Assembly: GCA_002429315.1 (NCBI GenBank) | Contig: DIZC01000130.1 | Coordinates: forward strand, 1 to 14,015 | Reading direction: 5' to 3' | DNA from: Alphaproteobacteria bacterium UBA6038 | GTDB taxonomy: Bacteria > Pseudomonadota > Alphaproteobacteria > Micropepsales > Micropepsaceae | DNA: 14,015 nt | In this document: positions 10,701 through 14,015 of the stretch, piece after piece | How positions within the stretch are numbered: the stretch's first letter is position 1 | Layout of the letters: the number at the start of each line of letters is the position of its first letter | Translations under genes and position numbers: made by a program | The notes under the pieces: generated by a model | The model's database searches: none | Told to the model about the DNA's origin: nothing | What the model saw: the letters and a program-made list of their open reading frames with translations, nothing else

Positions 10701-10907
10701 GCGCTGCGCACCATCGCCCGCGAACTCGTAGCGACCGTCCGCGCCAACGTCTCGATCGATTGGACCGTCCGCGAAAACGTTCGTGCGCATCTGCGCGTGC
10801 TGGTCAAGCGCATCTTGCGCAAATACGGTTACCCGCCCGACCTGCAGGAAAAAGCGACGCAGACGGTCTTGGAGCAGGCCGAGGTCCTGTCTGCCGAATG
10901 GGCTTAG
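7776..10907 (+). CDS. hsdR: Type I restriction endonuclease subunit, ATP-dependent translocase
   Basis: HsdR moves DNA using ATP and cuts it far from the unmethylated target, as part of the HsdR2M2S complex. The 1043 residues are the normal length. The nuclease domain has Asp146 in RRPDIVLF and Glu160-x-Lys162 in GVIELKN, the PD-(D/E)xK core. The superfamily 2 helicase part follows: Walker A HTQGSGKS (321-328), DEAH box (428-431), TGTP motif III (458-461), and the later helicase motif in RVNRVFKDKPGG. The C-terminal third is helical and probably holds the complex together. The start GTG overlaps the hsdS stop (GTGA), and the opening MSAFTESVVEEAALEWL is typical of the family. No lesion is visible, so the operon should be functional. 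Confidence 0.95.
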   Translation: MSAFTESVVEEAALEWLSGLGWTVAHGPDIAVDGPSPERSDPNYRDAILEQRLRAALARLNPELPPEAVEDAYRKLTRLAAPTPIERNRALHRMLVNGVTVEYRRKDGSIAGDQARVIDFTHPDANDWLAVNQFTVVEGQHTRRPDIVLFVNGLPLGVIELKNATDEAATIWSAFQQLETYQAQIPALFAANEVLVASDGMEARIGALGAGREWFKPWRTITGDGEPARLAELQVMLEGVFEKRRFLDLIRYFVVFEDDGGKITKKLAGYHQFHAVNVAIEETLRATGTAERGGARETGRFFAHKQAGGKEGDRRVGVVWHTQGSGKSLTMAFYAGRAILEPAMENPTIVVLTDRNDLDDQLFGTFSRCQDLLRQPPVQAADRADLRRKLSVASGGVVFTTIHKFFPEEKGDKHPLLSERRNIVVLADEAHRSQYDFIDGFAAHMRDALPNASFIGFTGTPIEKKDASTIAVFGDYISIYDIQRAVADRATVPIYYESRLAKLALKASEKPKIDPKFEEITENEEIARKEKLKSKWAQLEALVGAEKRLRLIARDLVDHYEARFAVMEGKAMVVAMSRRIVVALYNEIALLRPEWAEQDDGAGVMKVVMTGSAADPADWQTHIRNKPRREELAKRFRDPADPFRLVIVRDMWLTGFDAPSLSTMYVDKPMRGHGLMQAIARVNRVFKDKPGGLVVDYLGLAAELKKALATYTEAGGRGQTALDQDEAVALMKAKYGVCAGLFHGFDWSAWRKGTSAQRLSVLPAAQEHILAQEDGKSRLLKAVTELSQAFALAVPHEDALAIRDDVAFFQDVRAVLAKSSVGQGKTDYELDHAIRQIVSGAVAPEGVMDIFAAAGLKKPDISILSDEFLAEVRGMPQRNLAVELLQKLLKGEIRTRLRRNLVLARSFADMLEQSLRRYQNRAIETAKVIEELIQLAKDIRAAERRGEELGLSDDEVAFYDALETNDSAVKVLGDQALRTIARELVATVRANVSIDWTVRENVRAHLRVLVKRILRKYGYPPDLQEKATQTVLEQAEVLSAEWA

Positions 10908-10958
10908 GAGCCATGTCCGGAATCTTCGAAGTTTCGATCAGGAAGGCCAAGATTTTAC

Positions 10959-10987
10959 TTGATACGTCTCTCGTATCGCACTATATT
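10959..10987 (+). promoter_or_regulatory. Promoter and palindromic operator of higBA
   Basis: TTGATA at 10959-10964 and TATATT at 10982-10987 are separated by 17 bases, each with five of six matches to the bacterial -35 and -10 consensus. A perfect inverted repeat, GATACG-TCTCT-CGTATC (10961-10977), overlaps the -35 and fills the spacer. This is the expected place for HigA to bind and block polymerase. Transcription would start at about 10992-10994, only five to seven bases before the higB ATG, so the mRNA would be nearly leaderless. Confidence 0.6.
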
Positions 10988-10998
10988 GGACGTGCCCA

Positions 10999-11280
10999 AT
11001 GATCCGTTCGTTCCGGTGCAAGGAGACAGAAGGCATCTGGCAGGGTCGGTCGAGCCGAAAGTTTCCCGGCGACATGCAGGACCGGGCGCTCCGGAAGCTG
11101 CGCCAGCTCGATGCGGCCGGAACGATGGACGATCTGCGCAACCCGCCGGGCAACCGGTTGGAGGCGCTCAAAGGAGACCGCAAAGGGCAGTGGAGCATTC
11201 GGGTCAACGATCAGTGGCGGATTTGCTTCCGCTGGAGCGATGGAGACGCCAGCAACGTTGAGATTGTCGATTACCATTGA
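10999..11280 (+). CDS. higB: HigB-type toxin, RelE/ParE superfamily
   Basis: The gene encodes 93 residues matching HigB toxins along their whole length: the MIRSF opening, SRKFPGDMQDRALRKLRQLDAA (about 19-40), GNRLEALKGDRKGQWSIRVNDQWRICFRW (51-79) and a VEIVDYH ending. HigB is a ribosome-dependent mRNA interferase that is neutralised by HigA. Residues usually linked to activity in the WSIRVNDQWRICF core and the terminal His are present. The toxin comes before the antitoxin, which is typical of hig loci and unlike most toxin-antitoxin pairs. No Shine-Dalgarno sequence is visible. Translation may be leaderless from the local promoter, or coupled on read-through transcripts to a 29-codon reading frame (10913-11002) whose TGA overlaps the higB ATG. 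Confidence 0.9.
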   Translation: MIRSFRCKETEGIWQGRSSRKFPGDMQDRALRKLRQLDAAGTMDDLRNPPGNRLEALKGDRKGQWSIRVNDQWRICFRWSDGDASNVEIVDYH

Positions 11281-11308
11281 AGGCCGTAGCGACTTGGAAG
11301 GATGTAAC

Positions 11309-11620
11309 ATGACCCAACTGCGCAATCCGCATCCCGGCGAGATTCTGAAAGAGGAATTCCTGAGCGAGATCGGGCTGAGCCAGAACCAGCTGGCGCATGC
11401 CATCGGCGTTCCGCCCAATCGCATCCACGCCATCGTCAACGGCACGCGCAACATCACGGCCGACACCGACCTCAGGCTCTGCAAGTTCTTCGGTCTGTCC
11501 GAGGGCTACTTTCTACGCCTCCAGAATGCTTTCGACACGCTGGAGGCCAAGCGGCTGATCATGGGACAGGTCGCCAAGATCAAACCTTATCGGCGCGAGC
11601 GCGAAGCTGTGGGCGCCTAA
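11309..11620 (+). CDS. higA: HigA-type antitoxin, Xre-family DNA-binding repressor
   Basis: The 103 residues begin MTQLRNPHPGEILKEEF, the classical HigA opening. An Xre helix-turn-helix lies at about 20-60 (LSQNQLAHAIGV, then the PPNRIHAIVNGTRNIT recognition part). It binds HigB and, with it, represses the hig promoter, where the palindrome at 10961-10977 is the likely operator. The ATG at 11309 is chosen because GGAAGGA at 11296-11302 lies six bases before it and the family begins there; the longer open frame from 11111 only overlaps higB. The gene follows higB by 28 bases and the recombinase starts three bases after its stop, so HigA may also control recombinase expression. Confidence 0.92.
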   Translation: MTQLRNPHPGEILKEEFLSEIGLSQNQLAHAIGVPPNRIHAIVNGTRNITADTDLRLCKFFGLSEGYFLRLQNAFDTLEAKRLIMGQVAKIKPYRREREAVGA

Positions 11621-11623
11621 CTG

Positions 11624-13033
11624 ATGAAGGCGATTATCCTCGCACGCGTTTCGACCAAGGAGCAGGAAGAGGGTCATTCCATAGCAGCCCAACGCCAGCG
11701 GCTCGTCGAGTACAGCGCCCGCAAGGGCCTGAACGTCATTCGGACGTTCGAGCTTGTGGAATCCTCAACGCGTGGCGAGCGCAAAGAATTCGTTGCCATG
11801 CTGGACTTCGCAAAGAGCCAGAAGGAAACGGTCGCCATTGTCGCCGATGCCGTTGACCGATTTCAACGAAGCTTCAAGGAATCCGTTCAGGTCGATGAGC
11901 TTCGCCGCCAGGGCATCGTTGAGCTTCATTTCGTGCGTGAGGCAATGGTCATCAGCAGCGAGGCGTCCTCATCAGACATCTTGCGCTGGGATTTCTCGGT
12001 AATGAGCGCAAAATCCTACGTTCTCAGCCTTTCCGACAACGTCAAGCGAAGCCTCGAATACAAACGGCGCAATGGCGAGTGGGGCGGCAAGGCCCCCTTG
12101 GGATACAAGAACATCCGAGATGTCGACAACAAGAGTGTTTTGATCCACGACCCTGAGCGTGCGTATCTCGTGCGCCTGCTGTTCGAGGAATATGCAGCCG
12201 GGTCCTCGTCGATCAGCGGCGATCTCGTGCGCAAGGCTCGCGAGTGGGGTCTCATCAACAAGACCCGAAAGGGCGGCTTCCTTTCGGCCAGTCAAATCCA
12301 ACATATTTTGATGAACCCGTTTTACCGCGGGGAGATGAGGATCAAGGGAAAGCTGTATTCGCACAAATACCCGCCGCTGATTTCCCGCGAGCTATTCGAC
12401 CGGTGCGAGGCGGTGCGGCTTGACAACGGCCGCGCGACCGCGACGCGCTATTCGGAAAAGGACTTTGTGTTTCGTGGGCTCATCAAGTGCGGCACGTCGG
12501 GGCGCGTCGTCACGTCCGATCTGAAGAAGGGCAAGCACGTCTATCTGATCTGCCGGGACCCAACAGAGCCGTCGCGGAAGGTATTTGTGCCCGAGGGCGA
12601 AGTGCTGACCCAGGTGCACGCCGCGCTCCGCACGATCCAGATTCCGGATTCTCTTCTGGCAGCGCTGCTGGAACACATGAAAGTGTCTCATGCGGCCGAG
12701 AACCGCTTCCACATCAATGCCATCGCTCAATTGAGGGCTGACCTGGATCGGACACGGGAGCGGCTTGGGACTCTGCTCGACCTCCGTCTCGACAAGAGTA
12801 TTACGCAGCACGAATACGACGAAAAAGCGCGCGTCCTCAAGCAACTGCAGGCCGAGATTTCCGCACGCATCGAGCAACACCAAACCGGCGACGACGCGTT
12901 CCGCACTACTCTGGAATCCTTGATTTCAATAGCTTCCCGCGCCGCAGAACTGTTTCAGCGTTCGAAAGCCGACCAAAACGCAAATTGGTCTCGCTTGTGT
13001 TTTCGAACCTGCGCCTTAGCGGGAAAAAGCTAG
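11624..13033 (+). CDS. Large serine recombinase/integrase with frameshifted C-terminus
   Basis: Serine recombinases cut and rejoin DNA at short attachment sites through a covalent phosphoserine. The 469 residues begin MKAIILARVSTKEQEEG, with nucleophile Ser10 in ARVS. The catalytic domain (about 1-150) is followed by the Recombinase domain (about 165-265, with the GKAPLGYKNI segment) and a zinc-ribbon region at about 285-315. Two usual Cys are absent there: Cys289 and Cys310 remain, while the second Cys of the CxxC is Ser292. A coiled-coil follows at about 360-425. After the ADQN residues (about 449-452) the sequence stops resembling the family. The expected ending (KLVSLVFSNLRLSGKKLEY and SPFDLM) is found in the next frame to a TAG at 13102-13104. 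Restoring one A at 12975-12978 would give about 493 residues. No strong ribosome binding site is seen, so translation is probably coupled to higA. Confidence 0.88.
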   Translation: MKAIILARVSTKEQEEGHSIAAQRQRLVEYSARKGLNVIRTFELVESSTRGERKEFVAMLDFAKSQKETVAIVADAVDRFQRSFKESVQVDELRRQGIVELHFVREAMVISSEASSSDILRWDFSVMSAKSYVLSLSDNVKRSLEYKRRNGEWGGKAPLGYKNIRDVDNKSVLIHDPERAYLVRLLFEEYAAGSSSISGDLVRKAREWGLINKTRKGGFLSASQIQHILMNPFYRGEMRIKGKLYSHKYPPLISRELFDRCEAVRLDNGRATATRYSEKDFVFRGLIKCGTSGRVVTSDLKKGKHVYLICRDPTEPSRKVFVPEGEVLTQVHAALRTIQIPDSLLAALLEHMKVSHAAENRFHINAIAQLRADLDRTRERLGTLLDLRLDKSITQHEYDEKARVLKQLQAEISARIEQHQTGDDAFRTTLESLISIASRAAELFQRSKADQNANWSRLCFRTCALAGKS

Positions 13034-13104
13034 AATATACAATGCGTTCGCCCTTCGATCTGATGGTCAATAGGCCAAATCATGCGAGTTGGCTGGGGGA
13101 CTAG
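12979..13104 (+). pseudogene. Out-of-frame C-terminus of the serine recombinase
   Basis: From 12979 this frame reads 41 codons (RKLVSLVFSNLRLSGKKLEY, then TMRSPFDLMVNRP, ending HASWLGD) before TAG. It matches the usual C-terminal pattern of proteobacterial serine recombinases, whereas the annotated frame here gives a Cys/Trp-containing tail. It is joined to the main frame by one missing A in the four-A run at 12975-12978. The last codons and the stop lie inside the tRNA-Gln gene on the other strand. Confidence 0.7.
13090..13104. other. Candidate attachment site at the tRNA-Gln 3' end
   Basis: The element side lies against the 3' end of the tRNA, the side that tRNA-targeting islands usually occupy, and the restored recombinase reading frame ends within the T-arm. 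The second copy of the attachment site should lie at the other end of the island and is not in the window. The exact core cannot be defined from one end. Confidence 0.4.
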
Positions 13105-13163
13105 GATTCGAACCTAGATAGGCAGAGTCAGAGTCTGCAGTCCTACCGTTAGACGATCCCCCA
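13090..13163 (-). tRNA. tRNA-Gln, anticodon CTG
   Basis: The minus strand folds into a full cloverleaf of 74 bases including an encoded CCA. The acceptor stem is TGGGGGA with TCCCCCA, the discriminator is G, the D-stem is GTCT with GGAC, and the anticodon stem is GCAGA with TCTGC. The loop CTCTGAC places CTG at positions 34-36, which reads the CAG codon for glutamine. The T-arm is CTAGG-TTCGAAT-CCTAG. All stems pair, so it looks functional despite the neighbouring island. Its 3' end faces the recombinase. Confidence 0.95.
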
Positions 13164-13174
13164 ACGGTGCCGCC

Positions 13175-13204
13175 GAAATAGGGGCTGGCAGCCCGGCCTG
13201 TCAA
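13175..13204 (-). promoter_or_regulatory. Likely promoter of tRNA-Gln
   Basis: On the minus strand a perfect TTGACA (13204-13199) is followed after 18 bases by TATTTC (13180-13175), a weak -10. Initiation near 13168 would give a leader of about five bases before the mature tRNA end at 13163, which is normal for a tRNA gene. Confidence 0.45.
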
Positions 13205-13290
13205 ACCTGCCGGCACAGCCCGCCGCGGGATTTCACACTTCGCCGGGCTGGACCATAATCGCCAGGTATTCGCCGGGGCAGGCACAAGCT

Positions 13291-13953
13291 TTGGACGCCG
13301 ATTTCAATGCCTTCCTGCAAAAGACCTTCGGCTGCTCGCCGGAGATTGCCGCCAGCATCGGTCGGCGCGCCGTGGAGCGCCGCTATCCGGTGCGCGCCGT
13401 CATCATTAGGCAGGGCGATCGCATCGACGCGACCTTCCTGCTCATTGCCGGCCGGGTGCATGCGCTGAGCTTCGGCGCCGATGGTCAGCTGGTGCTGGTG
13501 CACGAATTCCTGGCGGGGGATTTCTTCGGCGCAGTGGCGCAGGCCGAGCCGCTGCCGGCCGACACCGACGTGCAGGCGGTGGAGAGCTCGCGCACCGCAA
13601 TGTTCCTGCTGCGTGATTTCCTGGTGCTGATCGAGACCTATGGCTGTGTCGGCGTCGCTGTGTCGAAGATGCTGATGAAGCAACTGCGCGCCACGGCCGC
13701 CAAGATGGTGGAACGGGTCACGCTTTCCGCGACCGGCCGCGTCTACGCGGAGCTGCTTCGGCTGGCAAAACTTGGCAACGGCCGCGCCATCCGCCCGGCC
13801 CCGATGCTGTCCGCGCTGGCTATGCGCGTTCACAGCACGCGCGAAACCGTGTCGCGCACCATCAACGCGCTGGTCCGCCGCGGCATCGTGCGGCGCGAAG
13901 GAAGCGCGCTCGTCATCGTGGCGCCCCAACGGCTCGAGGACATGATCGTCTGA
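13291..13953 (+). CDS. Crp/Fnr-family transcription regulator
   Basis: The protein has 220 residues. An N-terminal cyclic-nucleotide-binding-type beta barrel spans about 15-125 (VIIRQGDRIDATFLLIAGRVHAL, then LVHEFLAGDFFGAVA). A long dimer helix follows at about 130-155, and a Crp-type winged helix-turn-helix at about 171-203 (ALAMRVHSTRETVSRTINALVRRGIV). There is no Fnr-type four-Cys cluster, so an oxygen-sensing iron-sulphur centre is unlikely. The residues needed to bind cAMP are not clearly conserved, so the ligand is unknown. The start is a TTG, because no ATG lies in the N-terminal region and the frame stays open upstream without a better start. It is transcribed away from the tRNA and is probably part of the normal chromosome next to the island. 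Targets cannot be read from the sequence. Confidence 0.85.
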   Translation: MDADFNAFLQKTFGCSPEIAASIGRRAVERRYPVRAVIIRQGDRIDATFLLIAGRVHALSFGADGQLVLVHEFLAGDFFGAVAQAEPLPADTDVQAVESSRTAMFLLRDFLVLIETYGCVGVAVSKMLMKQLRATAAKMVERVTLSATGRVYAELLRLAKLGNGRAIRPAPMLSALAMRVHSTRETVSRTINALVRRGIVRREGSALVIVAPQRLEDMIV

Positions 13954-13965
13954 GCCGCTAGAGCG

Positions 13966-14014
13966 TGACTCGGGTTTTCTGGATCGCTGGGGATTCCCAA
14001 GGGGCCGCGAGTCA
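13966..14014. repeat. Inverted repeat at the right window edge
   Basis: TGACTCG (13966-13972) and CGAGTCA (14008-14014) form perfect seven-base arms around a 35-base centre, thirteen bases after the Crp/Fnr stop. This resembles short intergenic palindromic elements common in alphaproteobacteria, or it could be part of a 3' hairpin for the gene. The window ends here, so its full extent is unknown. Confidence 0.3.
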
Positions 14015-14015
14015 G

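Noticed and set aside
12971..12985. Programmed minus-one frameshifting in the recombinase
   Set aside because: The sequence C-CAA-AAC does not fit the X-XXY-YYZ slippery pattern because the P-site bases do not re-pair, and no strong downstream hairpin is seen.

Overview
The window is a GC-rich stretch (roughly 60%) from a bacterium that is probably an alphaproteobacterium, judging from codon use, the style of the Crp/Fnr regulator and the HsdMSR subunits. No marker gene settles the genus. Most of it looks like the right-hand part of an integrated defence island. The island ends at a tRNA-Gln gene, beyond which ordinary chromosome appears to resume.

Left region (1-3081). The 5' end of an unrecognised gene runs off the left edge on the minus strand (105 to 1). 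Divergent from it is a two-gene unit. The first gene encodes an unnamed helical protein that begins Met-Gly (388-1167). The second encodes a large QueC-like PP-loop enzyme (1160-3081) with an intact SGGMDS motif and a QueC-type four-Cys zinc site. The QueC-like gene is split by a one-base loss near 1695. QueC-like enzymes are known in defence systems (Qat, type IV CBASS), but none of the usual partners of those systems is visible. This pair is the best candidate here for a poorly described immune system.

Middle region (3082-10907). A possible small gene is followed by a SpoVG-domain protein and a protein resembling the gene II/X-type phage/plasmid replication family. A complete, tightly overlapping type I restriction-modification operon, hsdM-hsdS-hsdR, comes next. 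The replication-like gene runs directly into hsdM, whose ribosome binding site lies in the end of that gene.

Right region (10908-13104). A HigB-HigA toxin-antitoxin pair has its own strong-looking promoter and a palindromic operator. Three bases after higA comes a large serine recombinase. Its annotated C-terminus is out of frame: the expected C-terminal sequence continues in another frame after a one-A loss near 12975-12978. The restored gene would end inside the 3' part of the tRNA-Gln(CTG) gene on the opposite strand. This geometry suggests that the tRNA 3' end is the attachment site.

Far right (13105-14015). This holds the tRNA promoter, a complete Crp/Fnr-family regulator, and an inverted repeat at the window edge. 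Working together, the recombinase would move the island, HigBA would stabilise it, and the type I system and the QueC-like pair would supply anti-phage or anti-plasmid functions. Both frameshifts are single-base losses in short homopolymers, so decay and read or assembly error are both possible.
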